This document shows positions 33,201 to 43,609 of a stretch of 64,000 nt of DNA, piece after piece. The notes beneath the pieces were generated by a model. The model searched no databases. It was given only the letters and a program-made list of their open reading frames with translations, and had not been told where the DNA came from. This DNA comes from Phyto melanocephala (taxonomy: Eukaryota > Arthropoda > Insecta > Diptera > Rhinophoridae), in contig OW799233.1 of assembly GCA_941918925.1 (NCBI GenBank), positions 3,092,001 through 3,156,000 on the forward strand, written 5' to 3'. The translations under genes were made by a program, and so were the position numbers. Positions within the stretch are counted from its first letter, which is position 1, and each line of letters begins with the position of its first letter.

Positions 33201-34374
33201 CCATAGCCTACATTTCGCTATAAGCTTAAAATTAAATAATTTTTGTTTAGCTAGAAATTTATGATGCAGTTTTCATTAATTCTTTCATTTAATAACATAA
33301 TCATTAACTTCTCTTATACTGATTGATGTTTTTTTGCTTAAACCTAATTAGCTCGTAATACTTTTTTAATGTTTTTAATATACATATTTTCCACATTCCT
33401 TAATTCAATTTTGTATTTAAATGAAAATATGCTTTACTGCATCTTGAATTTAGTATGTGTTGTGTGTTTTTTTTACAACAAAAAACTATAAATAGTTACT
33501 GTAATTAATAATAACTTGCATTTTATTCTCTTTTTTATGATTGTTCACCATTTTTTTTAACTAACGTATTAGTTGGTGTAGTTATTAAGTTTAATTTAAC
33601 AAAAGAAAAAACACAATACAAAAAAGTCAAATAAATCCTATATATATAAATAAACACACAATTAAAAGTAGTAAAAACATTATAAATAGAACTTTAAAAG
33701 CAATTAAAAATCACTTTTACTATATAACACTTATTATCCATACTATTTATGTAGATAAAATATTTTACAAATGTATGTATGTGCATATCAATGTACATAT
33801 TTTTAAAATTTTAAAGCAGGTAAGTTTTGGTTCTAAAAAGAAAAAAACTTTTTGTGCTCAATAAAGTATGGCAGAATTAAACATATATTAATAAGCAAAA
33901 GCAATCGATTTTAATGTTCAATAAACAATGTTTGTGCAAAAATTTATTATTGCTGCATCCTGAATTTAAATTTCAGCCACATTTTTGCTTTTTAAAGTAA
34001 GCATTCTATACACGTTAGAGATTTTTAGGTAAGCGCTTTTTGTGTAATTAATATTTTTTGTTGAACTCAGTTATTTTAGACTTTTTATTACAAAATTGCT
34101 CATTAAGATTTTCATTTCTGTGCTTTTCTTTTTTGCAGTTGCAATTGATTTGATTGTTCAGCATATAAGAGATTTCCTAAACAATCGCTCGTGCCATGGC
34201 TCTACCAGCAACATACAAATGGTCATGAATTTTGACACACTCAATGCAGGAGGTAAGACTGCTGGTGGTATTTTTAAGGCTAATACTTCTCATTCCACTA
34301 CTACTACTACTAGTCCAACCATATCTAACAACGCATTTAGTGTTAACATGGGATCCTTTTCTCGACCACACTGA
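29849..34374 (+). CDS. Uck: uridine-cytidine kinase, five exons, two alternative ends
   Basis: Phosphorylates uridine and cytidine to UMP and CMP in the pyrimidine salvage pathway, cytosolic. Coding exons: 29849-30204, 32122-32267, 32386-32483, 32545-32593, then either 32964-33154 (279-residue protein) or 34139-34374 (294 residues); all joins keep frame and use GT/AG. Motifs: Walker [10 protein letters not shown] (27-35), [84 protein letters not shown] and VAIDLIVxHI, all in the order and spacing of animal UCK1/UCK2. The start is ATG 29849 (context ATCAATGG). The long first intron carries a MITE. AATAAA signals lie after each terminal exon (33630-33635 and 34739-34744). Confidence 0.95.
30741..31342. 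mobile_element. MITE in uridine kinase intron 1 (3-bp target duplication)
   Basis: The 16-bp ends AGGTCTGTCTGCGTAC and GTACGCAGACAGACCT are perfect inverted repeats, flanked by ATT on both sides (30738-30740 and 31343-31345). Further CTGCGTAC motifs occur inside, near 30809 and 31230. An ATGGCAGAG followed by GTAAGT at 31002-31016 looks like the first mini-exon of a transposon gene with its donor site. No transposase is left. The 3-bp duplication suggests PIF/Harbinger, but the class is inferred. Confidence 0.75.
32122..32267 (+). CDS. Uck: uridine-cytidine kinase exon 2
   Basis: Acceptor TTTCAG ends at 32121. The exon encodes [20 protein letters not shown] and on to [11 protein letters not shown], with donor GTTTGT at 32268. 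These are the nucleoside-binding and lid-adjacent parts of the kinase. Confidence 0.93.
32386..32483 (+). CDS. Uck: uridine-cytidine kinase exon 3
   Basis: Acceptor TATTAG ends at 32385; donor GTAAGT begins at 32484. Encodes [20 protein letters not shown] and [13 protein letters not shown], the lid arginines and the helix before the [10 protein letters not shown] strand. Joining exon 2 to exon 3 makes the RRVPRDI sequence. Confidence 0.93.
32545..32593 (+). CDS. Uck: uridine-cytidine kinase exon 4
   Basis: A 49-bp exon encoding [16 protein letters not shown]. Acceptor TTTTAG ends at 32544 and donor GTTTGT begins at 32594. It ends one base into the Val codon supplied by either terminal exon. 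Confidence 0.92.
32964..33154 (+). CDS. Uck: uridine-cytidine kinase alternative terminal exon 5a
   Basis: Acceptor CTTGCAG ends at 32963. Encodes [19 protein letters not shown], the last conserved helix, and then a Thr/Ser/Asn-rich tail ending NIIREH and a TAA stop. An AATAAA lies at 33630-33635. Using this exon gives a protein with a divergent tail. Confidence 0.85.
33155..34138. other. Uck: region between the two terminal exons
   Basis: This is 3' UTR for transcripts ending in exon 5a and intron for transcripts using exon 5b. It is AT-rich with an AATAAA at 33630-33635. Nothing else is recognised. Confidence 0.6.
34139..34374 (+). CDS. Uck: uridine-cytidine kinase alternative terminal exon 5b
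   Basis: Acceptor TTTTGCAG ends at 34138. Encodes [18 protein letters not shown], a longer linker and a C-terminus FSRPH. From memory, human UCK2 also ends in SRPH, so 5b looks like the ancestral-type end. Its first 19 bases differ from exon 5a at only two positions, and both tails contain HSTTTT, so the two exons arose by duplication. Confidence 0.88.
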
Positions 34375-35735
34375 TAATATCTGTAAGGTAAAAGCATACT
34401 ATGCCAACAACCATCATCAGTCGTCACCAGTTAAGAAAAAGCTCAAAAAAACGTCTAAAAGCAACGACTTGGAGTAAATGTTTCTTAAAGTCCCGCCTCT
34501 CACTAACCAACCTAACAATTTTCAAAACATCACCTCACAACTTCAATCTGCTAACTATTGCAATTTTTACCAAGGCGTTTGTTGTTTTTATTAATATTAA
34601 TCTATTTGTTGTTTCGTTTACCATGTGTATACGCAATTTTTATTTTTAATTTAAGATGGTCGCTCTTATCAAGCCATACGAAGATTTTCTACTCTTTGCA
34701 AGGAATTAACCATACAAAGTAATGTATTTTTTGAAAAGAATAAAAACCTAACGCAACACTAAAGACCCATCAGATGATGAAAACAGATTGCTTCCAAACA
34801 AAAGAATGTAAAGTGTAATGTCAATCTTTGGAGGAAGACAACGAAATACCTTTTTGTAAAGTATGTGATTACGTAGGAAAATAGAATTTAAAAAAAGAAA
34901 AATACTGATAATAACAGTTATATTAGTCTAATATTGAGTTGTTTTTATTTTTACTAAACATAATTATTTTGCTCAGACTTTTTAAAAAAACTTGTTAACA
35001 ATCCTAATCAATGAAAAACTTAGAACTTGGAAGATTTTAATTTAAGATAAGGAATATTCGAATAAATCCTAACAATTTTCAAACATTTAGATATAATCAA
35101 AATATACATACATTTTTAAAAAATTATTCTAAAAATTTGTAATAATATCTAAAACCAATTTGCTTTGAAAGTTTTAAATTTAGATATCCCCCCCTGAAAT
35201 TATATTCAAAACAATAAACAATTTTTTGTTGTTTTGAGTACAAATTTACGAACGTACAGAGGGTATTTTTAGAAACGATTGCCATACAATAAATTTCTAA
35301 ATGAAAATTAATATTTAAATGTGCCATATTTGAAATGTGCTTTAATACTTGTTTTAAAAATATTTTAACTTGTCTATACAATATCTTTTGCATAGGATTA
35401 TGATTTTTATTGTTTTGCAAATTGTATTATTATTAATGATATTTTTAATTATTATTCTTTTCAACCAACTTGGCTGTTTTGTTTATAAAACTTTATATGT
35501 ATACATTTTTAAAATGTATGTTTTTCGCCTGAGTTTTATGATAAAAACTGACCCTAATTATATTTTTTTTATAAACGAAATAATAATGATTTTAAAATAT
35601 AATCAAAACGTATTGTAGTTACAGTAAACTTATAACCAAAGATAATTTACTATCAAAATTAATTTACTTACTTATATACATACATATATGTGCATACATA
35701 TGTTTGTTAAAATGTTATAGAAATAAAATAAATAT
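34375..35735. other. spacer between convergent kinase and astacin genes
   Basis: The two genes converge here. An AATAAA for the kinase lies at 34739-34744. No further gene or bounded transposon is recognised in the AT-rich sequence. Confidence 0.6.
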
Positions 35736-35741
35736 TTTATT
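35736..35741 (-). terminator. poly(A) signal of the astacin gene
   Basis: AATAAA on the minus strand, 53 bp after the stop codon. Confidence 0.5.
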
Positions 35742-35793
35742 TACACTATGAAATCGAAATATTTAAAAATAAAATTGTTATTGCTATAAGTCA

Positions 35794-36633
35794 CTAAACA
35801 TTTGGTTCAATTTTCTTCATTCTTGAATCCAATGCTCGTGGGTGACATCGGTACATGGCTTTTATTTTAAGTATATCACCCTTAGAGAAACCATAACGTT
35901 GTCCCATTTTTGAAACTTCCGGTGTATCTCGTAAGGCCTCTAATGTTGGTTTGCCATTTTTAGAGAAACTGGTCGCTTTATAATGCATAACACTGGCATA
36001 ATCGTAGGCCACTCCATAACCGGTGGCAATCGGCTGAGGTAATTTATCGAAATTCACCAGCATATTAGGTTTGATATTTTTCTTTATAACCTTGACATAA
36101 GAATCACGTTCAAAGCGATTCTGTTCGTGATAGAAGCCCAAAGCATGCATTAGTTCATGTGTGGTAGTACCATAGTTTGAAAAGCATTTACGAGATTCCA
36201 GATTAACTACTTGGCGTCCACCCATGCGTCCTAAATTAGCCCAACAACCGTCCGGCTTGTTGGTAATAACTATGTAATTCTTTTCATTTGTACGCTTACG
36301 AAAACGCACGCAGGTCAAGGTATGATACTCATTAAAGGCATGAGAAATAATATTCAGTTCATTAGTGCTAAAGGATCCTTCAATTGCATATGGCACGACA
36401 GCCTGGGGCCATCTGTATGATGGAGACACTATACCATTACGTAGAAAATTATGAAATTCTACAGCTTGACCATTAATATCTCCCTCTAAATACACACCAG
36501 TTTCTTCGGGGTTTTCCATTGCATTGAGATTCCTATCGTAGCCTGCATCCTTTTCGTTACGGCTTTGTGCAAAAACAACAATTTGTATGTAAAATAAAAG
36601 TAAATAAATTTGTTGTAAACTTTGTTTAAACAT
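35794..36633 (-). CDS. secreted astacin-family zinc metalloprotease
   Basis: A 279-residue, single-exon protease of the M12A (astacin) family, acting outside the cell, often in the gut or reproductive tract in flies. Residues 1-22 form a signal peptide (LLLFYIQIVVFA). A short propeptide carries YLEGDI (48-53), a form of the FxGD latency motif whose Asp blocks the zinc. The mature domain probably starts at RNGIVS (65-70). The zinc site HELMHALGFYHE is at 159-170 and the Met-turn SVMHY, with its zinc-ligand Tyr, at 214-218. Four Cys (108, 130, 150, 263) fit the two astacin disulphides. All catalytic residues are intact. No EGF or CUB domain follows, so it is of the minimal digestive type. ATG at 36633 sits just before the signal peptide. 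The Drosophila orthologue is not identified. Confidence 0.95.
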   Translation of the reverse strand: MFKQSLQQIYLLLFYIQIVVFAQSRNEKDAGYDRNLNAMENPEETGVYLEGDINGQAVEFHNFLRNGIVSPSYRWPQAVVPYAIEGSFSTNELNIISHAFNEYHTLTCVRFRKRTNEKNYIVITNKPDGCWANLGRMGGRQVVNLESRKCFSNYGTTTHELMHALGFYHEQNRFERDSYVKVIKKNIKPNMLVNFDKLPQPIATGYGVAYDYASVMHYKATSFSKNGKPTLEALRDTPEVSKMGQRYGFSKGDILKIKAMYRCHPRALDSRMKKIEPNV

Positions 36634-36700
36634 ATTTAATCGTTAAACTCTTTGTAACGGTTGTACAGCAGACAGTAGTTGATAAGTTTTCGATAATGCA

Positions 36701-36711
36701 ATTATATATAG
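36701..36711 (-). promoter_or_regulatory. TATA box of the astacin gene
   Basis: CTATATATAAT on the minus strand, about 70 bp upstream of the start codon, which places a start site about 30 bp downstream of the box and leaves a short 5' UTR. A TCAACT at 36677-36682 is a weak initiator match at the expected place. Confidence 0.6.
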
Positions 36712-37410
36712 TGGTTTAGTGAAGGGTGGGTTTGTTAGTACTACTAGTACATACATACATACATAATATTAGCGGAACTTCTTTTGTTATGCAAATATTT
36801 AGAAATTTTATCTGCTACTTCCTATTCTATTTTTTATATTTAAATGTTTTATAAATAATTTAAAATAAGGGGTTTACATATTTTATTAGAAATAAGTATT
36901 TCGTTTTATGCAAATCAAAATTGTGAGTGTTATCAGAAAGCAACACTATAGTTCTAAAATGTAGCGAAAACTTTAAGCTGTACGAGTATTAAATGCCAAA
37001 CATTGTGTTACTTAATTTTTTAGATTTAAAAATTTAGGTTAAAATTTCTTAGTGGCTTAAATTCTCTTTTATTTTTAATATAGACAGCGAAGGTTATTTT
37101 TTAGAAACATATTGAATACGAAACTTTCCAAATATCAAATTCAAGAAATTTCAACAATACTGAAATCATTTTTTATTGTATATTTATTTGTAAAAGTTTT
37201 TTTTTACACGCTTTGCGTTCTCTGTGTATACAGTACCGTGAAATTTTTCCTCTCCATTACCAAACACATGTATTTATTACAGCTAAATTTAATACACCTT
37301 GAGTGGTTACTTATATTTCGTATATGTATATAGTAATCTTTATTACATAATTTTTAAATACTGAAATTTCAACACTCAGTTGTGGGTAGACATACTAGAT
37401 GATAATATCT
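36712..37410. other. upstream region of the astacin gene
   Basis: AT-rich sequence with a CATA microsatellite near 36752; nothing coding was recognised. Confidence 0.6.
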
Positions 37411-38224
37411 TTTTATACCCTTCACACAGTGAAAAAGGGTATATATAGGTTTGTCATTCCGTGTGAAATTTCTACAATTTTCATTTCCGACCCCATAAAG
37501 TATATATTTTCTGAAAGCTTATGAATAGCGGAGTCGATTAAGCTCTGTCCGTCTGTCCGTGTGTATGTTGAAATCAACTTTTTGAAGCCCCCCGACATAG
37601 GTTGGACCCGGGTAAGGTATTCAAATATCAGAAATATTCGGGAGTAGATCGGTATTGAAAATCAGAAACATCGGTACATAAACAACTGAGATATGAGCAA
37701 AAACCCACGACCACCTCGATTTTTTTTCACAAAAACAACATTACAACAACAACATACATACATACAAACGTGTATACTGGTTAGAGAAAACGTGGCATCG
37801 AATCCCAGCTGAGCCAAAAAATTTTTTTTTTTAATTTTTTTAAAATTTTTTTTTTATTTTTTTTTTTATTTTTTATTTAATATATTATTTATATTTTTAT
37901 TATTATTTTTTATTATTTTTTTTTTTGTTTATTTTATTTTTTTTTTTTTATATTATATAAATAATAATTTTTTTTTTAAATTTTTTTTTAATTTTTTTTT
38001 TTAATTTTTTTAAAAATTTTTTTTTTTTAATTTTTTAAAAAAATTTTTTTTTTTTTTTAACATACATACGTGAATTTATAATTTTACAATGGGACGTTTT
38101 TATATATGGATGTACGTATTTCATATGGGATGAATGGTGACACAAACCACTGTTATTGCATGACTACACGTTGTGAAGGGTATATAAGATTCGGCACGGC
38201 CGAATATAGCGCTCTTACTTGTTT
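37411..38224 (+). mobile_element. mini-me-like interspersed element, copy B
   Basis: Begins TTTTATACCCTTCACACAGT and ends CGGCCGAATATAGCGCTCTT then ACTTGT. Order of parts: TATACCC hairpin, core TTTCCGACCCCATAAAGTAT, GAGTCGATTAAGC, a short GTCY run, a degenerate middle, the TGGCATCGAATCCCAGCTGA block, a 200-bp T-rich tract, and the terminal hairpin ATTCGGCACGGCCGAAT. Nearly identical to copy A in reverse orientation, so both are fairly young. No coding capacity. Confidence 0.75.
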
Positions 38225-38927
38225 TAATTATATTTAAGAAAAATATTTATGTACAAAAATATTTTATTATCCTAAAATTATCTCAAAAATTTATATTTTG
38301 TCCCATTTTCGTATTATTGCACAGAAATCGGTAACATTGGTTTGAAACCAATTACAAGAATTCTTAAACTTAACGACATTGGAAATAAACAAGACTTAGT
38401 TTAAGGCTTGCTTTCATCTTACAACTGTCGTTTTTGCTTCTTCACATAATAAAAAATGTGTGATCAAACTTAATATTAAATTTTTTTTAAGAACCCAGTC
38501 TGCATTGGTGTCCTTAATAATATTTTTTTATTTAATTCCTTTAAGGATGATTTGTGGCACCGTTGTTGATGAAAAGTAATAGTTTATTGTTGTTAGTACA
38601 ATCTTCTGTTATTTTCCATCTTTTGCCATGGCCGTGTAAGCAATAATTTTTACCAACCATTAAGTAACATTTTAAATGCCATTTTATTTTTGTATTTTCT
38701 GTAAGAAATGTGATATTATCTCACTATAAAAAGTATCTGAAATTTTTTATCAGGTATCCAGGTACCTCCAAGCCAAATTTTTTTTAAAAACTATCTAGAA
38801 ATTTTTGAGCCAACTGACTTAAGACAGATAGACAACAATCGTTGCCTATATACATCGCCATCAAAACTTTAAAAAATATTTTATGTATGAACACAATTTT
38901 ACAATTTATTTTATTTGTATATAAAGG
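38225..38927. other. gene-free stretch
   Basis: No gene or bounded element was recognised between the mini-me-like copy and the mariner relic. Confidence 0.5.
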
Positions 38928-39610
38928 GTGTATCAGCAATAATTCAACTTTTAAATTTAGTGTAATTTTTGTGTGCAAGTGGCAACTCTGAGATTTGACA
39001 GCTGTCAAATATATTTATAAAAAGTGGAACGCTTTATGATAGAAAAACGTGTAATAATTGCGAAAATTTATTAAAATAACGCAAACTTTAAAGAATTTTT
39101 AGTCGAGAAAGTGCACCTAATGTGTCAACCATTGAAAAAGTGCTTAAAAAACTGCGTCGGTTATCTACAGTACTGTGCATTCACGTACCGTTCGGTCTCT
39201 TATTGTGGTAAACGTGTGTGTCGTCAATAACGTCAATTCGACAACGTTCTCAACAACTTCAAATTTAGCAAAGCACTACTCAGCGAATTTTGACAAAGGA
39301 GAAGGTCCTTCATGCGTACAAAATATATCTTACTCAGGTCCTCCAACCATGGAAAGCGCCGGCAATTTGTTCAATAGGCAATAGAGCAAAGTGAAGTCAA
39401 TTCTAGCTTAAATATCTTCTTGAATACACAAAATTATCGAATTTATAGTTTAGTAAATACTAAGGCAATCCACCAGAAATAAATGCATCCACAACGAGCA
39501 ACTGTCTGTTACGGATTGTGGTCAGGCGGCGTGATTGGACCTTACTTTTTTAAAGATAAGGCCGAAATTGCAGTGACTGTCGGCAAAAATATACTTTTTC
39601 ATATTGTTCT
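38928..39610 (+). mobile_element. mariner-type transposon relic
   Basis: The left part starts near GGGTGTATCAGCAATAATTC, a likely terminal sequence. From 39036 a plus frame reads MIEKRVIIAKIY, then after stops NVSTIEKVLKKL, VHSRTVRS and LAKHYSANFDKGEGPSCVQN. At 39483 MHPQRATVCYGLWSGGVIGP reads as the block between the first and second catalytic Asp of insect mariner-type transposases. Several stops and large deletions are present, and the C-terminal third and right end are missing. Confidence 0.65.
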
Positions 39611-40403
39611 TTTATTATCGAATTTAAATTATGTACTTTATAAAAAAAGGATATTAAAAAATAATGAAGGGTATAAAAATACTATTTTAAACAAAAAGTT
39701 CGGCAATAAAAATTAATTAAGACCTAAATTAACATTTCATAACACACATCCCTTTGAAAAAAAATATATATGTATGCACGTAACTGCTTCTAATTTAATT
39801 TCAATATTTAGGGTATTTTGGTGATTTTCCGGTCATTGTTCGGGATCTGACTTTGATCGTTTAAATACATTCTTTTTTTACTCAAAACCCACATAAGGTT
39901 ACCTGTGCCATTCATAGATGTACACAAACATTAAACACCTGCATTTCACCGCTTATACATTTACTACATTTATCTCTGTCCCTCAGTGGTTTTAGCTGTT
40001 CACAAGCATAACTGCGGCTATACTATGTACACTACTTGGCCAAAAGAATCTGACAAATACACAAAACGCTGGTTGTCTCGTTCACCAACGTTTGACGAGA
40101 GGGATAAACACTATCTACTTACAACACTATCAACTACCACTATTTTCCATGCTTATCAGTAAAAGCAACAACAATAACAACCAAATTGCACGTACTTAAA
40201 TACATGGTCATTTAGCTAACGTGTTAGCGCAAACATTAACAGTATGCAAGTGAATAACTCTACTGCTGTTGTTATTATTGTTGTTGTTCATATTGTAGTA
40301 CATAGTATCTTTGAGATGAGAGGTGTTTGCAGTTGTGTTAGTGACTAACAACTATCTAGCTAAACTGAATCAAACTAACACAGACTGAGATTGTTAGCAA
40401 AAA

Positions 40404-40438
40404 TTCAGTTTACAATCTGTTCTCGAGTGTAATAGTCG
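40404..40438 (+). promoter_or_regulatory. TATA-less core promoter match: Inr + MTE-like + DPE
   Basis: TTCAGTT supplies an initiator with A+1 at 40407. At exactly +28 to +32 (40434-40438) lies AGTCG, a perfect match to the DPE consensus RGWYV, and at +18 to +27 CGAGTGTAAT matches the MTE consensus CSARCSSAAC at 7 of 10 positions. The spacing is strict in real fly promoters. It faces right, away from the astacin gene. No transcript evidence is available. Confidence 0.5.
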
Positions 40439-40527
40439 TTAATTTTTGTTCGAATGTACGAGCCGTGATTAAAGCGCGACGTTTTTATAAGCCCCCGTTG
40501 AAATGGCTAAATCGGTTGAGTACAAGT
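40407..40527 (+). other. candidate first exon downstream of the 40.4-kb promoter
   Basis: From the predicted start site the sequence runs to a donor-like GTAAGA at 40528. It contains a four-codon upstream ORF (ATG 40453, TGA 40465-40467) and then ATG 40503 in a reasonable context (TTGAAATGG), opening MAKSVEYK before the donor. Whether this ATG is used, and which exon follows, cannot be told. Joined to the acceptor at 43603 it would hit a stop at once, so that pairing would only work if the exon is untranslated. Confidence 0.3.
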
Positions 40528-41479
40528 GTAAGAGAGACAACAAATTTTTATAAAAAAAATTTTAAACAAATACAAATTTTGTTGTTGTCTTTTTATGTAA
40601 ATTGGATAAAATAGTTAATAAAAAAATATACAAAACTTGTGAATAAGTATCTTTTTTGTTGAAATGAAATGAAAATTAAATATTTTATTAAAAAATCATA
40701 AATTCTATACGAATGATACTTGAATAATTTACTATTAAATATAAGTATGTATGCGAAAAAAAGTTAAAATCAAATCACTTTTTAACATAATTGTATATAA
40801 TTGATATAAAAAATTAAATTATTAATTGTACCTGATTAGATTTTACTGTTTTATAATGGAAATAGAAAATAAAATTAAAGAAAATCAATGCAATTTGGTT
40901 TAATTGTAAATTGGTAACAAGAAAATAATGAATAAAAGTGGTAACATGTAGATATTTTTCTTTCTTTCTTTTCCGAAAGCAACAACAAAGCAACAAATTA
41001 TGGCCAAAATCAAGAGCTTGAAAGGAATTAATTCTTCATAACATTAACACAAAAACAATTTGTTTTATATAACGTACTTTTGTAAACATATGCAGTCATT
41101 TAAAAGAACCGGTTTAATTTTTTTTTTTTTAATTATATAATAAAGTTAGGTCAACTGATTAATGTACTTTATGTTTGTTAATAATTTGGTAAACCACAAT
41201 GTATTTAAATGTTGTTCGTGGAAAAAAATTCACTAGGTTGTTGTCAAAAATGGGCGAAAGCAACCAGTCGGTCACAAGTAAAAATAATACAATGTTATAG
41301 AAAAAACAAATGTGTAAAAATGCACATAAAAACTAAAAAAGTATTGGGTGTAAAAATACAAAAAGTGGGATTCACAATTAATGGTGAATCTTTAAGCGCG
41401 GTTTTTGTCTTTAATAAGTTATATGTATTTGAGTACATATCTTTTTTTTATTTTAATTTCTGCTTTGAAAATTTCAAAT
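40528..41479. other. gene-free AT-rich stretch
   Basis: No coding region was recognised. If the 40.4-kb promoter is real, this is probably intron. Confidence 0.45.
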
Positions 41480-42110
41480 TTTGTGCCAACAAAGCGTTTT
41501 TGCTTTACTTAATTTGTTTTAAGCGATTGCTTACCGAAACTTATGGTGGATGTATTGCATCAGTTTAAAAAAGTTTGAAGACCAAGAATTAGAGAAATTA
41601 TTAATCCATGAAGATTGTTTTCAAAACCCAACTTGGTAATTGATTGCGAGCTACTCAAGTACCAATTTCAAAATATGAGCGAGCAGCATCATTGATTCAT
41701 CCAAAAGCAGGGAAATTAGATACAATACAAACTAAAGTTGAGAGATCTTGAAATACAATTTTAAGTGTCCGAAATGCTGGTTGTATTCTATAAAAAAAAA
41801 TAATTTTTCTACCGAATCATTGCTTGCGATGAAAAATGGATCCATAATGATAACCCGAAGCGTAAGAGATGAATCGACACCAAAGCCAAATATCCATGGC
41901 ACTTTGTTTTTGGTTAGTGGAAAAAGGTCCTATCTATTAAGAATTTCTGAAGTCTAATTAGATAAAGGGAATCTATACTACACGCAACCGATTTGTTTGA
42001 AGCAAGTATTGGCCGAAACACTTCTAAGATATGTGGTCAGACATAAAACCGTAATATTTATATATAAAAATCAATGCCGCTGTAATTGTAAAAACTGAAT
42101 TTTGGTATTT
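41480..42110 (+). mobile_element. mariner-family transposase relic
   Basis: A plus-strand coding relic with many stops: CFKRLLTETYGG (N-terminal HTH), FEDQELEKLLIHEDCFQ, ISKYERAASLIHPKAGK-like pieces, then CDEKWIHNDNPKR in one frame (the first catalytic Asp motif of mauritiana-type mariners, family GDEKWI), PKPNIHGTLFLVSGKRSYLL and LYYTQPICLKQVLAETLLRY. The second and third catalytic motifs are not found. It is a different mariner lineage from the relics at 39, 53 and 62 kb. Confidence 0.65.
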
Positions 42111-42339
42111 TTTTGAACAGCATTTATCTTTGAGAGGGATAGCAATAGGAAAAAAGTAAAAACGTAGTTTTACTCTCCTTAAGACAATCTATAATGAATT
42201 TTTGTACTTTTTCGATATTTGGGAATTTAGGGTGAAAAGTGCAAAAAACGTGTAAAATCGGTAATATTGTATCTTCTGACCTAATGCATGTAACACAAAA
42301 AGATCCTTGAAGGCTTATGTTTATTTTTTTAATAAATGA

Positions 42340-42388
42340 ATTTGATTATTTCACTTGATACGTAGCGAAGCACGTACCGGGCGGCTAG
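42340..42388 (+). mobile_element. Helitron-type 3' end
   Basis: TACGTAGCGAAGCACGTACC then GGGCGGCTAG followed by T resembles the 3' end of the element at 4813 (AGCAACGCGCGCCGGGTTTG then GCTAG). The CTAG terminus, GC-rich palindrome and following T fit the Helitron rule. I could not find the matching 5' end; the mariner relic may lie inside it. Confidence 0.5.
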
Positions 42389-43603
42389 TTTTATCATAAA
42401 AGCACTTGGCCTTTTGCTTCAATACCTTTAAAATACAATTTAGAAAAAACACCTTGCCCCATTCTAGTACTATTTGTTTCAATCGATGTAGAACGCTCTA
42501 AAATAGCCTTCAATTAAAAATTAGGTACCTATCTGAAATTGGCTTAATTCGTTATTGTCTGTTCCTAAATCCATATGTCTCCAGAATTATTGAAAGGTCC
42601 TAGGCAACAAAGGCCAATACTTTGAAATAATTTATATTACACAAAATAAAAACTAAAAATTTAAAAAAAAAAAATTTCGCGCTTTTTCAAGTTATACACC
42701 CAATACGATCTGATATGCTTCACAAAAAAAAGATGTTTTTTCTTTAAAACATTAATACCTTTTTATTAATTGCTTAAGTCAGTAAATCAAAAATAAAATA
42801 ATCGTTTTAAAAAAGCGTAAAACTGATCTGTCGTAAACTTGACTAAATCCATATAAGGCCTACTCTCAAGAATTAAAGATTTGACTGAAAACCATCTAAA
42901 GATAGAATCGTAATATGTATGTATATGTGATGTTTTTAAGAGTATAATGACGCCGGGCTTAGCTAACAATAACTTTCTTATATTTTTTATTTAAAAAGAA
43001 AATCATAATGTCAAATAAATGTTTTAATTCCTTTAAAGATCTTGCCTTAAACATAACCAATTTAACAACCAGTTCTAGGTGAGAAAGTGTTACATTATTT
43101 TATTGTCACAAATAGAAAGAAAGAAATTAATGTATGTATTTATGTACATATGTAGGTATTAACATAAATATGTACAAACAAAAATTTTAACAAGCTGTTG
43201 AATGTGACATACAGAAAACTATAAATCTAATGAATAATAAAAATATTAATCAAAATTAACCTCAATTTTACATAAAACATAAACAGTTTTGCATAAATAA
43301 TAATTACACACAGATATGACCATACACTTGAGCGTGTGCGTGTATGTGTGTGTTCTGGTATTGGTAAAACCAATAGTTAAACAAAAAAAGAATATGTAGG
43401 TGGTAGGTATAAGAAATAAACTATAAAAGTATTAATGAATTGCAATTAGAACAAAAACAAATCAAAAATCGTTAAACATTTAAAACGAACAAACAAATTA
43501 AAAAATTTAAATTTCATTAGATTCATTAACGTCATTATAAGTGTTGCCATCATCATTATCAACAAAAATAACATCATTATCATCTTTATTGTCAACGTTG
43601 TAG
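42389..43603. other. gene-free AT-rich stretch
   Basis: Nothing recognised. A splice-acceptor-like TTGTAG ends at 43603. Confidence 0.5.
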
Positions 43604-43609
43604 GAAGCA

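Noticed and set aside
35370..35618. Plus frame with a hydrophobic stretch
   Set aside because: Composition driven by T runs; lies in the spacer between convergent genes without start or splice context.
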